Source of the DNA: Chitinimonas arctica
GTDB taxonomy: Bacteria; Pseudomonadota; Gammaproteobacteria; Burkholderiales; Chitinimonadaceae
Direction: 5' to 3'
DNA: 64,000 bases
Assembly (NCBI RefSeq): GCF_007431345.1
Contig: NZ_CP041730.1
Span: 5,146,001 to 5,210,000 of the forward strand
The stretch's first letter is position 1, and each line of letters opens with the position of its first letter. Shown here piece after piece: positions 27,866-37,991 of this stretch. The notes below the pieces were generated by a model. The model searched no databases and was not told the DNA's origin. It saw only the letters and a program-made list of their open reading frames with translations. Position numbers and translations under genes: made by a program.

Positions 27866-30800
27866 TTACATCAAGCGATTCGCACTCAACATAGGACTAT
27901 GCATCTCGTGCGCCGGCACGGTCTGCTGCCATTGGGCCGCATCCATCGGCGAGAAGCCCGCCATGGCGCTGACCAGGCTGGCCAGCTGCTGGTCCACCGA
28001 CACCGTCTCCACCATCGGCGGCCGTGGCAGCGCGGCGGCTTGCAAGCCCGCCACCGTGACCGCCTTGGCCTGGATCTGGGTGTTGGTCCAGACCACGCTG
28101 TCGCTGAAGGTGAACCGTTCCACCCGGTAGCCGACCGCATTGGTGGCGTCGAAGTAGTTCTCCACCGTCAGCTGGTCGGTCGCGCCGTACTTCAGCACCA
28201 GGTTGACGCCGGCCTTTTGCACCGCCGTCACTTCGGTCGACTTCACGTCCTTGAACTGCACCGTGTCGCTGTTGTTGGCGGTGGCGTCGAAGTCCTTGAT
28301 GACGTCGGCGCCGGCACCCTTGGCCAGCATATAGAAGTCATTGCCGGCTTCGCCTTCCAGCCGGTCCTTGCCATCTTCGCCGTTGAGGGTGTCGTTGCCG
28401 GTGCCGCCGACCAGGATATCGTCGCCGGTATTGGCGACATTGCCGTAACCACCCGAGAGGTAGTCATTGCCGTCGCCGCCTTCCAGCCGGTCGTTGCCCA
28501 GCCCGCCGAACAGGGTGTCGTCGCCGCCCAGGCCGCGCAGCAGATCGCGGCTTGCCGCGCCGGTCAGCTTGTTGCCGTTGGCGTCGCCGTCCTGCAGGGT
28601 CTCGTAGCCGCCCGGGATGGTTTGCGCGGCCACCATCTGCGCGATGGTCGCGGCGGTGAACATATTGCCGCCGCTGGGCTGCACATAGGCAATGGCCATC
28701 TCGCCGCCCTTGAAGTGCTTGAGCACCCGGAGGGAGGTGGTCAGCTGCTTGTCCACCACCACCAGCAGGTCGTCGCCGTCGCGCTGGAAGCTGAGGCGGG
28801 CGGCGCCGATGCCGTCGGCCAGGAAGATGCCGTCGCTGCCGCCGCCGCTGTTGTCGATGACGTCTTGCGAGGCGCCGTCGAACACATAGCTGTCGTTGCC
28901 CGCGCCCCCTTCCAGCCGGTCGTTGCCGTCTTCGCCGTTCAGCTGGTCGTCGCCAGCCCCGCCGATCAGCAGGTCGTCGCCGCTATTGCCGCTGCCGTAG
29001 CCGCCGGACAGGTAGTCGTTGCCATCGCCGCCTTCCAGACGGTCATTGCCGGCACCGCCGAACAGCTGGTCGTCGCCACCCAGGCCGCGCAGCAGGTCCT
29101 TGCCGCCGGCACCGCTGAGCTGGTCGGCATTGGCGGTGCCTTCCTTGACCTGGTTGAAGTCGGCCGGGTTGGCCGGGCCGCTGCCGCCGGTACCGGGCGT
29201 AGGCGGATTCGGATCGACCGGCAGGAGTCGGGCGATATCGGCCGCCGACAGGGCGTTGCCGCTCTTCGGTTGCAGGTAGGCGATGGCGGCTGCGCCACCA
29301 CTGAAGTGGTTCAGCACCCGTACCGTGCGGCTGGCGTCGCTGACCACGCCGATGAGCAGGTCCTGGCCTTCCTGCTTGAAGCTCAGCTGGGCCTTCTCCA
29401 GTTCGGAGAAGAACAGCCAGTCGCTGCCGCCGCCGACATTGTCGATCACGTCCTTGCCCCAGTTGCTGGTAAAGACGTACTTGTCGTCTTCGCTGCCGCC
29501 CAGCAAGCGGTCGTCGCCTTCGCCGCCGATCAGCTGATCCTTGCCGACACCGCCGTCGAGCGTATCGTTGCCCAGGCCACCATCCAGGTAGTCGTCGCCG
29601 GCTTCACCGGCCACCGTATCGTTGCCGGCCAGACCGAACAAGGTGTCGTTACCGGCACCGCCACGGAGGTGGTCATGGCCAGCCGAGCCGGACAGGTTAT
29701 CGGCCTGGCTGCTGCCTTGGGTGATGACCTTGGCTTCGATGGCGGCCAGATCCAGCGAAGTGCCATCGGCGAACAGCAATTTATCAAGCTTGAAGTGGGC
29801 GGTGCCGATGGGGCGGAACCAGTTTTGCACGGTGATCTCATCCGTGCCGTTGCGGTGCCGCAAGACCATATCGTTGCCGAGCCGCAGGATGCTGATATCC
29901 GCCAGGGCAATGCCGGCGCCGAACACCAGGCTGTCCTGCGAAGGGTCGATATTGCTGAAGGCCTGGTCTTGACGGGTTTCGACCAGCAGATCCTTGCCAT
30001 CGCCCAAATTGAACACATAGCGATCATCGCCGTAGGAACCGTATAGCGTGTCCTGGCCCGCGCCGCCTTCCAGGGTATTGGCATCGCGTTCCTGGTAATC
30101 ATCGGACGCAACCAGCTCATCATCGCCGGCACCACCGAGCAAGGTGTCGCTGCCTTGATTGCCGTTTAGCTTGTCGTTGCCGGCGCCGCCTTCGAGCCGG
30201 TCGCCATCGGTATTGCCATCCAACTGGTCATCGCCATCGTCGCCGCGCAGGGTATCGCTACCGACCCCGCCAGTGAGGGTGTCATTGGCGTCGCCACCGC
30301 TGACCAGATCGCTTTCGGCATCGCCTTGCAGCACATCCAGACCCGCACCGCCGAACAGTTGATCGGCCTCCTGGCCACCACGCAGCGTGTCATTACCCGC
30401 ATCACCTTGCAGGGTGTCGTCCGCCCCGCCGCCTTCCAGCAGGTCGGCGTCGTCGCCACCGGCCAGCAGATCGTTGCCGTCCTGTCCGGCCAGGCTGTCG
30501 TTGCCCGCACCACCGCCTAGCGAATCGTCGCCGCTGCCGCCGTCCAGCAGGTCGGCGCCGAGGCCGCCCAGCAGTGTGTCATTGCCGTCCTGGCCGAACA
30601 GCTTGTCATCACCGCCCAGGCCATCGATGAGATCCGCTTCGGCATGCCCATAGATGGCATCGGCCGTCTCGCCGGTCTTGAGCACGAGCTGTTTGAGGGT
30701 GTCGCCATCCCAGGCCAACCCATTACCAAAGTCAACTCGCTCGATGGCGCCGATTTGGGTCACGCCGGGGCGATCGAAAAACTCCCCCTTGACGAGCAAT

Positions 30801-33800
30801 TGATCGCCCGTGGCCAAATTTTTGAGCAACAGGCTGCCTTCTTCATCGCGGCGCAGCAACAAGTCTTCCGCACGTACGCCACTGAATACGACTTGGTCGG
30901 TACCGGCGGCTTCAACGATTTCATCGTTGCCACTACCGGCGGCAAACCGGAATGTGTCGTCGCCTTCGTAGCCATATAGCGAATCGTTGCCTCTCCCCCC
31001 CTCGATCAGGTCGTCGCCGTCGCCGGCGAGAACATAGTCGTTGTCATCGCCACCCTGGATGCTGTCCGCGCCACTACCGCTGCGGATGACGTCGTCACCA
31101 CTACCGCTGCTAATCTGGTTGGCGCCGTCACTGGCCCACACAATGTCGTTACCGCTGCCGCCGTCGAGGGTGTCGTCACCGTCGCCGGTTGTCAGACTAT
31201 CGTTGCCCGCACCACCGATCAGCAGATCCGTGCCGCCACGACCATCCAAGTTGTCACCGCCTTCGCCACCGTCCAATGTGTCATTGCCGCCGCCCCCTGT
31301 CAGACCATCATTGCCGTCCTCACCTTGCAGGAGATTGTTGCCTTCGCCCCCGCTTATGCCGTCGTCTCCCACTCCCCCGAACAGACTGTCATCGCCGAGG
31401 TCACCCGCGATGCCATCGTTCCCCTCGCCACCCTTGACCAGATCATGGCCGTCACCGGCATAGATCGTGTCATTGCCCGCGTCCCCGTCAACCGTGTCGT
31501 TGTCGGAAAATCCGTAGATCACATCAGCCCGCTCGGTGCCAATCAGCACCAACTGCCGCATCTGCACCGGGTCCACGCTGCGCTCGGTGCCGTTTTCATG
31601 ACTGATCTTGAGCGTGCCGCGCGGGGTATCGCCGTTGAAGAACGCGCTGAACACCAACATGTCGGTGGGGCTGCTGGGGAAAACGATGGTCAAATTCTGG
31701 CCGTCGCGGCGGAACACGAGTTCGTCCGGCGCCAAGCCGGCCAGGGCAATGGTCATTTGCCCTTCATAGGCGTCGTAGACCGTATCGACCCCATCGCCCT
31801 TGGCGAACAGATACCGATTGCTACCAATGCCGCCATCCAATTTATCGTTGCCCCGGCCGCCGCTCAGCTGGTCATCGCCCTGCCCTCCAGCCACGGCGTC
31901 ATCACCCTCGCCGCCTTGTAGCGTGTCGCGCCCCGCTTCGCCGGTCAGCGTGTCATTGCCGTCTCCGCCCAGCAGGCTGTCGTTGCCCAGGCCGCCGAGC
32001 AGCCGGTCAACATCGGCACCGCCATTGAGGGTGTCATCGCCTTCGTCACCGAATAGGGAATCGCGGCCGGCGTCACCCTGTAGTTGGTCGTTCCCATCGT
32101 CGCCACGCAGCCAATCGTCACCGTCGCCCCCTACCAGCGTATCGCTGCCCCCGCGCCCCTGCAGGGTATCCTGACCGGCCAGGCCGACCAGCGCGTCGTT
32201 CCCGCCCAAACCGTCGAGCAGATCATTGCCGGCACCACCGACCCCGACCTTGGCCTGGATATCGGCCGGTTTCCAGACCGTACCGTCGGCAAACACGATC
32301 TCGGCAATCACGCCCGCACCCAAACTCCCCTCGCCAAAGAAGTCGCTGACCGTAATGCGATCCGCCGTACCGGTCTGGATCTGTAGATGATTGCCTTCAC
32401 GCTTGAGCTGCAGGTTCAGCCGGTTGATCGACCCATCGAAACGAATGCGGTCGGTCGCAACGGTCTCATCCGTCATATTGCTGATGACGTCCAGGCCATG
32501 GCCGGCCGAGAAGTTGTAGCTATCGCTACCCCGGCCGCCGATCAGCATGTCGTTGCCCGCGCCGCCGTCCAGCACATCGTTGCCGTCGTCACCGGTCAAC
32601 TGATCGTTGCCCGCATTGCCCAGCAATTGATCGTCGCCGTTCAGACCCTGCATCGTGTCGTTGCCACTCAAACCATCGAGCCGGTCCTTATCGGCGCCGC
32701 CAAACACCAGGTCGTCACCGGTCGTGATGGCGACGGCGCTCAACTTGGCCAGTATTTGGGTCTGGTCCAGGCTGGTATTGTCGGCAAACTGGATCTTTTC
32801 GATCGCGCCGTTGCTGAGGGCGCCGCTCAGGTCGAAGAAATTGTCGATACGCACCGAAGCGGCGATCGAACCATCCGGCTGCTTGACCTTGATCCATACC
32901 GTGCTGATTTCGCGCGAGAACACCAGATCGGCCGCCTTGATGCCGGCACTGAACACCAGTTGATCCACGCCCCCGAGATCGAGCACGGTATCGTCGCCAT
33001 GGCCCCTATCCATGGTGTAAATATCGTTGCCGAGCAAACCATACAGACGGTCGTCGCCCTCCATGCCACGGAACACCGAGCCTTGCGAGGCACCGAACAG
33101 ACTATTGTTACCGGTCGTACCGGTTTGGATCTTGTTATCCAGGAACGTCGCCAGCGCGGCATTGGCGGTGGCGATGGCCTGGAAGGCAACGGTCTTTTCC
33201 TGGGTATAGTCGGGCGAATAGACACCCAGGTCGTTGATCGTCGCAACCACCGACGCCAACCGGTCCAATTGGCCGTTGTCATGCAGCGCTTTCAGCTTGT
33301 CGGCCAGTTTGGACCAGTCGCAGACGAACCCTTCTGCGTAGCTACCAAAATCAGGAAATACGTCTTTGAGTTCGGCGGCGTAGTCGGTCTGCACCAATAG
33401 CTGGGCATTGCTGTATCTCTTGAACTGCAGGTACTCGGCAATCAGTAGCGGCGCCGCCACCCCGTGCGGGTTCGGATCGCGCTCGCCCCAACACCAGGTA
33501 CCCAGGTAGGGCGCCCCGGTGAGGTGCTCCAGCGCCACCAACTGGCGCGCATCCATCACATGGCCGTAGCCCGGGCGACTGTCGCGGCTATGCGGATCCA
33601 CGGCCGCCGAGCCGGTCCACCGATAGATCAGTTGATCGAGCAGGCTGTTGCGCTGGACCGTATTGGGCGTGGCCAGGTATTGCTGGACCAGCGTCCGCAA
33701 GCCGGCATCGAGCACCATGGCATGCTGCAAATCATGCACCCGGCCAAAGCCACGGATATTCGGCAACGACAGCACTTCGTCGGTCAGCACGACCATGCCA

Positions 33801-35905
33801 TTGTCTACCCGCACGCTGGCATCGATGCGGAACCAGACATCGCTGGCGGTCGTGGTGGTACCGTTGGCCAACTGGAGCGTGCCAACCTGCTTGTGGGCAT
33901 TGCCGTTGGCATCGACTTGGCTAGAGGGTGTATATCCGGTACCGACAGCACGCACGCCGGCCTCGGCCAAACCCCGCAGCTCGCCGGCTTCGCTCAGGCT
34001 ATTGCCGTTGGCATCGCGCCAGACCTGCAAACCCGCGTAAGCCTTGTCTTGCGCATTGACCAGCCCATCGCCGTTATCGTCCAACTCGGCCAGCACCTGG
34101 AAGCCATGCGCGGCCCGCTCGCCGCTTTGCAGCAGGGTGTCGTTGCCGAACAGCTCACGGCCGCTGGTGATGGCGCCGTTACCGTCCAGGTCACGCACCA
34201 GCACGCCATCGTCAGCCCCCACCCAGGCGGTCCGTTCGCTCAAGCCGTCGGCATCGAAGTCGAAATAGGCCGATCCCAAGGCGGTGGTTTCGATGCCGTC
34301 GCCATCGAGATCCAATACGATGGGCGAGCGCGTCTGCTGCGCCCCACCGGTATTCGGTCCGCCACCCTTGGATTGCTCTACCCGCAGCGTGATGCCGAGG
34401 TCCTTGTTGGTGAATTTATTGATGGTCAGGCTATTGGTGGGCAGCGGCGTACCGCGGTTGCTGACGTACAGCGTGTCGCCCACCAATTTATAGGTAAAGC
34501 GGCCGTCCTCGCTCTTGTAGATGCCCTCGGGATCGCCGCTTTTACGTTTGCCGCCAGTCAGCACGGCGTAGTCGAGCATGACCGAGCCCTTGCGATCGAC
34601 ATCGTAAATGGTGTCGGACACATCGACTTTGTAGACATCGACGCCCGCACCGCCTTCCAGGCTATCGGTGCCGCCGCCGCCGTCCATCCAATCGTTGCCG
34701 CTTTCGCCATGAAGGGTGTCGTTATCCTCCCCACCACAGACGGAATCGTTATCCTCGCCACCCATCAGCCGGTCAGCACCGCTGCCGCCGTTCAAGCTAT
34801 CCTGCCCATTTCCGCCCAACAGCGTATCGGCGCTCTCGCCCGCGTCCAGAAAATCGTTGCCGTCGTCCCCTTCGAGCTTATCGTCGTCCTTGCCACCGAT
34901 CAGCGAGTCGTCATTTTCGCCGCCCTTGAGGCTGTCCTTACCTTCACCGCCTTCCAGGGTATCGTTGCCGCTCCCCCCTTCCAGCGTATCCATGCCCTTT
35001 TCGCCCTTGATGCTGTCGTTACCGGCACCACCCTTCAGCACGTTATTCGTCTTGTTGCCTTCGATGGTGTCGTTACCCGCGCCGCCGATGGCGTTTTCAA
35101 TGGCGTCCTCGCCGGTGTAGTTGTCATAGGTAATGGAGATATTGCCTTTCCCATCCACTTTGCTGGTTTTACCGCCTTCGAGGTAGATCTTTACATGGTC
35201 GGACAAATCAGCGGCACTCAAGGTGTCGTTGCCACCAGTGTCGTATACGGTGTAACGGCCTTCCTCATCCCCAGTGAGCTTGTAGACATCATCCTGCGCG
35301 TGCGCGCCGCTCTTCGCACCCCAGATACGCTGCAGGGCGGTCACATCCAATTGCCTTGGCCCGACCGGTGACGTGGTGTAACTGACGCGGGCCCTATCAT
35401 GCTGTGACATGACTGAATAGTCATGGTTATTCAAATCTTGCGGGACTGGGGATTCCCACACATGATTTAACCCGAGAGCATGGCCAATCTCATGAATCAG
35501 GGTACGGTATGACGGCTTGCCTTTTTTTGGCAGTTCCATATTGTTGTTGTAATAAATGGTATCTGTAGCGGTCAAATAGATGCCGTTCAGACTTACCTTG
35601 GAAAAATCGGCGGTGGAAAACCGGAGCGCAGGGGCAGCCCCCTCATCCACCTCCTTAAAAGTGATATTCAGGTAGGTAGCGTAAAAGTTAAAAATCTCTC
35701 GAACACTGTTCTTCTCCATGTCGTTCATCGCCCTGACACGGTCCAGTGATTTGCTGGGATTCCACTCTTCTCCTATCGCGGCATAAAATTCAATCGCTTG
35801 CGCAGTGGTCAGTGCGCTACTGAACGCATAAGTGATCACATTCCCTACGCCAATCAAGCTGTCGGAGTCGATCATTGCGGCCAGGGTACTATCTTCTATT
35901 TTCAT
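27866..35905 (-). CDS. Giant RTX protein with N-terminal serralysin-type metalloprotease domain
   Basis: Predicted secreted, calcium-binding zinc protease of 2679 residues. The N-terminal ~200 residues hold the zinc site HEIGHALGLNH (His138, Glu139, His142, Gly145, His148) and a Met-turn YSVMS (Met166), as in M10B serralysins. There is no Sec signal peptide, and the rest is dominated by GGxGxDxLx nonapeptides, as expected for type I secretion substrates. About residues 515-700 contain EF-hand-like Asp loops (DLDGDGIETT, DLDGNGAITSG, DDNGDGLVNAQD). Between repeat blocks are RTX-associated segments of the type ADGTVW..DIQAK. The ATG overlaps the stop of the upstream paralogue by 4 bp (ATGA). 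No ABC exporter or membrane fusion gene lies in the window. Confidence 0.93.
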   Translation of the reverse strand: MKIEDSTLAAMIDSDSLIGVGNVITYAFSSALTTAQAIEFYAAIGEEWNPSKSLDRVRAMNDMEKNSVREIFNFYATYLNITFKEVDEGAAPALRFSTADFSKVSLNGIYLTATDTIYYNNNMELPKKGKPSYRTLIHEIGHALGLNHVWESPVPQDLNNHDYSVMSQHDRARVSYTTSPVGPRQLDVTALQRIWGAKSGAHAQDDVYKLTGDEEGRYTVYDTGGNDTLSAADLSDHVKIYLEGGKTSKVDGKGNISITYDNYTGEDAIENAIGGAGNDTIEGNKTNNVLKGGAGNDSIKGEKGMDTLEGGSGNDTLEGGEGKDSLKGGENDDSLIGGKDDDKLEGDDGNDFLDAGESADTLLGGNGQDSLNGGSGADRLMGGEDNDSVCGGEDNDTLHGESGNDWMDGGGGTDSLEGGAGVDVYKVDVSDTIYDVDRKGSVMLDYAVLTGGKRKSGDPEGIYKSEDGRFTYKLVGDTLYVSNRGTPLPTNSLTINKFTNKDLGITLRVEQSKGGGPNTGGAQQTRSPIVLDLDGDGIETTALGSAYFDFDADGLSERTAWVGADDGVLVRDLDGNGAITSGRELFGNDTLLQSGERAAHGFQVLAELDDNGDGLVNAQDKAYAGLQVWRDANGNSLSEAGELRGLAEAGVRAVGTGYTPSSQVDANGNAHKQVGTLQLANGTTTTASDVWFRIDASVRVDNGMVVLTDEVLSLPNIRGFGRVHDLQHAMVLDAGLRTLVQQYLATPNTVQRNSLLDQLIYRWTGSAAVDPHSRDSRPGYGHVMDARQLVALEHLTGAPYLGTWCWGERDPNPHGVAAPLLIAEYLQFKRYSNAQLLVQTDYAAELKDVFPDFGSYAEGFVCDWSKLADKLKALHDNGQLDRLASVVATINDLGVYSPDYTQEKTVAFQAIATANAALATFLDNKIQTGTTGNNSLFGASQGSVFRGMEGDDRLYGLLGNDIYTMDRGHGDDTVLDLGGVDQLVFSAGIKAADLVFSREISTVWIKVKQPDGSIAASVRIDNFFDLSGALSNGAIEKIQFADNTSLDQTQILAKLSAVAITTGDDLVFGGADKDRLDGLSGNDTMQGLNGDDQLLGNAGNDQLTGDDGNDVLDGGAGNDMLIGGRGSDSYNFSAGHGLDVISNMTDETVATDRIRFDGSINRLNLQLKREGNHLQIQTGTADRITVSDFFGEGSLGAGVIAEIVFADGTVWKPADIQAKVGVGGAGNDLLDGLGGNDALVGLAGQDTLQGRGGSDTLVGGDGDDWLRGDDGNDQLQGDAGRDSLFGDEGDDTLNGGADVDRLLGGLGNDSLLGGDGNDTLTGEAGRDTLQGGEGDDAVAGGQGDDQLSGGRGNDKLDGGIGSNRYLFAKGDGVDTVYDAYEGQMTIALAGLAPDELVFRRDGQNLTIVFPSSPTDMLVFSAFFNGDTPRGTLKISHENGTERSVDPVQMRQLVLIGTERADVIYGFSDNDTVDGDAGNDTIYAGDGHDLVKGGEGNDGIAGDLGDDSLFGGVGDDGISGGEGNNLLQGEDGNDGLTGGGGNDTLDGGEGGDNLDGRGGTDLLIGGAGNDSLTTGDGDDTLDGGSGNDIVWASDGANQISSGSGDDVIRSGSGADSIQGGDDNDYVLAGDGDDLIEGGRGNDSLYGYEGDDTFRFAAGSGNDEIVEAAGTDQVVFSGVRAEDLLLRRDEEGSLLLKNLATGDQLLVKGEFFDRPGVTQIGAIERVDFGNGLAWDGDTLKQLVLKTGETADAIYGHAEADLIDGLGGDDKLFGQDGNDTLLGGLGADLLDGGSGDDSLGGGAGNDSLAGQDGNDLLAGGDDADLLEGGGADDTLQGDAGNDTLRGGQEADQLFGGAGLDVLQGDAESDLVSGGDANDTLTGGVGSDTLRGDDGDDQLDGNTDGDRLEGGAGNDKLNGNQGSDTLLGGAGDDELVASDDYQERDANTLEGGAGQDTLYGSYGDDRYVFNLGDGKDLLVETRQDQAFSNIDPSQDSLVFGAGIALADISILRLGNDMVLRHRNGTDEITVQNWFRPIGTAHFKLDKLLFADGTSLDLAAIEAKVITQGSSQADNLSGSAGHDHLRGGAGNDTLFGLAGNDTVAGEAGDDYLDGGLGNDTLDGGVGKDQLIGGEGDDRLLGGSEDDKYVFTSNWGKDVIDNVGGGSDWLFFSELEKAQLSFKQEGQDLLIGVVSDASRTVRVLNHFSGGAAAIAYLQPKSGNALSAADIARLLPVDPNPPTPGTGGSGPANPADFNQVKEGTANADQLSGAGGKDLLRGLGGDDQLFGGAGNDRLEGGDGNDYLSGGYGSGNSGDDLLIGGAGDDQLNGEDGNDRLEGGAGNDSYVFDGASQDVIDNSGGGSDGIFLADGIGAARLSFQRDGDDLLVVVDKQLTTSLRVLKHFKGGEMAIAYVQPSGGNMFTAATIAQMVAAQTIPGGYETLQDGDANGNKLTGAASRDLLRGLGGDDTLFGGLGNDRLEGGDGNDYLSGGYGNVANTGDDILVGGTGNDTLNGEDGKDRLEGEAGNDFYMLAKGAGADVIKDFDATANNSDTVQFKDVKSTEVTAVQKAGVNLVLKYGATDQLTVENYFDATNAVGYRVERFTFSDSVVWTNTQIQAKAVTVAGLQAAALPRPPMVETVSVDQQLASLVSAMAGFSPMDAAQWQQTVPAHEMHSPMLSANRLM
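28300..35100 (-). repeat. RTX nonapeptide repeat arrays
   Basis: Roughly residues 270-2540 of the RTX protein carry many blocks of the consensus GGxGxDxLx, each block forming a calcium-bound parallel beta-roll. Blocks are split by non-repeat spacer domains. The DNA is correspondingly repetitive (recurring GGCAATGAC-type units on the minus strand), which invites recombination and assembly errors. It is a protein repeat, not a CRISPR array. Confidence 0.9.
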
Positions 35906-36582
35906 TTCTTGGTGTTTTCCGATATTTCTTTAAGCAAATCCGACAGAATATCGACAGACTGGATATATTCAGGGCAAAAGGACTGATAGTTGTGAAACCA
36001 TTGTTTGGGTGCACTGCCGGCAGCGATTTCCTGTATATAAGGACCTGTAAGTAGAACCTCCTTTGCATCATCCGGCTTGGGCAAGCGATGAAGCAGAAAG
36101 AGATAACGTCGCTGCTTCATCTCCTTGGTGAAAAAGGCATAGGCGCCGCAGGGGTCCCCCTCCAACATTCTCAAAGCGATGCGGTCCGAATAGTATTTCG
36201 CTTCCTCGGGCTTCCGCGCAAAATGGACGATGCCATCTCGAGTACGCAGGATAACCAAATAGTTATCATCGACGGCTTTGCCTTTGGTGATTGATCTACA
36301 TGCCTTTTCCTCGGTAGGCAATAATTGATAGGCACTCGTATTGTTTTTTTTGACACCAATCTCTACCTGAGCAATCGTGGCCTCCAGAACGATATTGACC
36401 GAATCGAGCACTTGCCGGAATGGCACCGGCGGAGGGGCCTCGTCGCGCGCCCAAGCGTTGCCTGAGCAAGCCAGCAGGAGCATCACTGTCATCGCGTGTG
36501 TACTGGACCCTGCAAATGCGCGGGGTGGTGCGAAAGAGGACGACATGCCTCGATAACAATTTCCTATGAAGTCAAACAGCAT
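35902..36582 (-). CDS. Exported paralogue family protein, copy 1 (next to RTX gene)
   Basis: Unrecognised family, four tandem copies here. About 226 residues with an export signal ending near GNAWA (a Cys in LLLAC could make it a lipoprotein instead). The mature part has FRQVLDSVNIVLEATI, three conserved Cys (KAC, GDPCGAYAFF, QSFCPEY) and the block KQRRYLFLL. The start at 36582 has AAGGAG 7 bp upstream; an in-frame ATG at 36603 overlaps the stop of copy 2 (TAATG). Its stop overlaps the RTX start (ATGA), so expression is coupled. The pattern of strands around CG..FF....RYL faintly recalls NTR/TIMP-type folds; this is speculation. Confidence 0.8.
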   Translation of the reverse strand: MLFDFIGNCYRGMSSSFAPPRAFAGSSTHAMTVMLLLACSGNAWARDEAPPPVPFRQVLDSVNIVLEATIAQVEIGVKKNNTSAYQLLPTEEKACRSITKGKAVDDNYLVILRTRDGIVHFARKPEEAKYYSDRIALRMLEGDPCGAYAFFTKEMKQRRYLFLLHRLPKPDDAKEVLLTGPYIQEIAAGSAPKQWFHNYQSFCPEYIQSVDILSDLLKEISENTKK

Positions 36583-36602
36583 TTTTTCTCTCCTTGTTTT
36601 CA

Positions 36603-37256
36603 TTACTTGTTGTTTTCCGAGATTGCTTCAATCAATTCCCGCAAAATGGCAACAGGCTGGATATATTCCGGGCAGAATGACTGGTTGTTGTGGAACCATT
36701 GTTTTGGGGCACTACCAGCTACGATTTCAGGTATAAACGGACCTTCAAGCAGTACTTCCTTTTCGTCATTCGGCTTAGGCAGGTAATTAAGCAGGAAGAG
36801 ATAACGTCGCTGCTTCATCTCCCTCGTGAAAAAGGCATAAGCATCACAGGGCTCCCCCTTCAACATTCTCAAAGCAATGCGGTCGGTATAGTATTTCGAT
36901 TCAGCAGGATTGCGCGCAAAATGGACGACACCACCCCGGGTGCGCAGGATAACAATAAAGTTATCATCAACGCGCTTCCCTTTTCTAATCGCTCGGCATG
37001 CCTTTTCCTCGGCTGGCAATAATTGATAGACACTCGTATTGTTTTTTTCGACGCCAATCTCGACCCGGTCAATCGTAGCCTCCAAGATGATATTGACCGA
37101 ATCGAGCACTTGCCGGAATGGAAGCGGCGGAGGAGTCTCCTCGCGCGCCCAAGCGTTGCCTGAGCAAGCCAGCAGGAGCATCGCTGTCATCGCGTGTGCC
37201 TGGACTCTGCCAATACGCGGGGTGGTGCGAAAGAGGACGACATGCCTCGATAACAA
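36603..37256 (-). CDS. Exported paralogue family protein, copy 2 (shifted N-terminus)
   Basis: Same family as its neighbours, with the conserved block CDAYAFFTREMKQRRYLFLL and the three Cys. It differs at the 5' end: relative to copy 1 one base is missing in the signal-peptide region, so the start that has the good ribosome binding site (ATG at 37279) runs into a TGA. The frame shown begins at a TTG. An internal ATG (MTAMLLLACSGNAWA) overlaps that TGA and could be reached by reinitiation, but it gives a very short signal peptide without a basic end. The copy may therefore be poorly exported or expressed. Confidence 0.65.
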   Translation of the reverse strand: MLSRHVVLFRTTPRIGRVQAHAMTAMLLLACSGNAWAREETPPPLPFRQVLDSVNIILEATIDRVEIGVEKNNTSVYQLLPAEEKACRAIRKGKRVDDNFIVILRTRGGVVHFARNPAESKYYTDRIALRMLKGEPCDAYAFFTREMKQRRYLFLLNYLPKPNDEKEVLLEGPFIPEIVAGSAPKQWFHNNQSFCPEYIQPVAILRELIEAISENNK

Positions 37257-37298
37257 TTTCCTATGAAGTCGAACAGCATTTTTCTCTCCTTGTTTTCA

Positions 37299-37991
37299 TT
37301 ACTTGTTGTTTTCCGAGATTGCTTCAATCAATTCCCGCAAAATGGCAACAGGCTGAATATATTCCGGGCAGAATGACTGGTTATTGTGAAACCATTGCTT
37401 GGGGGCACTGCCATTCTCAATATCCGGCATTGGCAAGCCTGTGAGTAGGACTTCCTTTTCACCTTCTGATTTGGGCAAGTGACTAAGCAGGAAGAGATAA
37501 CGACGCAGCTTCATTTCCCTGGTGAAAAAAGCATAAGCGCCGCAGGGGTCGCCTTCCGACATTCTCAACGCGATGCGGTTGGTATAATTTTTCGATTCGG
37601 CGGGGTTTCGCGCGAAATGGACAATGCCATTCCGGGTGCGTAGGATAACGAAAAATCGATCCTCGGCACCTTTGCGGAATGCACGACATGCCTTATCATC
37701 TGTCGGCAATAATTGATAGGCTGTTTCATAATATTTATGGACACCAATCTCGACCTTATCAATCGCAGCCTCCAGGATGATATTGACCGGATCGAGCGCT
37801 TGCCGGAAGGGGACTGGTGGAAGGCTCTCCTCGCGCGCCCAAGCGTTGTCGGAGCAAGCCAGCAGGAGCATCGCTGTCATCACGCCTGCACTGGACCCAG
37901 CCAATGCGCGGGGTGGTGCGAAAGAGGACGACATGCCTCGATAACAATTTCCTATGAAGTCAAACAGAATTTTTTCTCTCTTTGTTTTCAT
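37299..37991 (-). CDS. Exported paralogue family protein, copy 3
   Basis: Family member of 230 residues, with signal region ending near DNAWA, then FRQALDPVNIILEAAID. It is the most divergent intact copy in the centre (IGVHKYYETAYQLLP; a shorter segment around AEDRFFVILRTR). The conserved Cys and CGAYAFFTREMKLRRYLFLL remain. The codon equivalent to the ATG used by copies 1 and 4 is ATT here, so the start is probably the ATG at 37991, which overlaps the stop of copy 4 (TAATG). This links translation of copies 4 and 3. Confidence 0.78.
   Translation of the reverse strand: MKTKREKILFDFIGNCYRGMSSSFAPPRALAGSSAGVMTAMLLLACSDNAWAREESLPPVPFRQALDPVNIILEAAIDKVEIGVHKYYETAYQLLPTDDKACRAFRKGAEDRFFVILRTRNGIVHFARNPAESKNYTNRIALRMSEGDPCGAYAFFTREMKLRRYLFLLSHLPKSEGEKEVLLTGLPMPDIENGSAPKQWFHNNQSFCPEYIQPVAILRELIEAISENNK

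Noticed and set aside
28300..35100. CRISPR-like repetitive DNA
   Set aside because: The periodicity follows 27-bp protein repeats in one frame with variable sequence; there are no identical repeats with unique spacers.
27899..35371. Several long plus-strand frames opposite the RTX gene
   Set aside because: They are mirror images of the nonapeptide repeats (runs of V, A, Q or S and P) and have no start signals.
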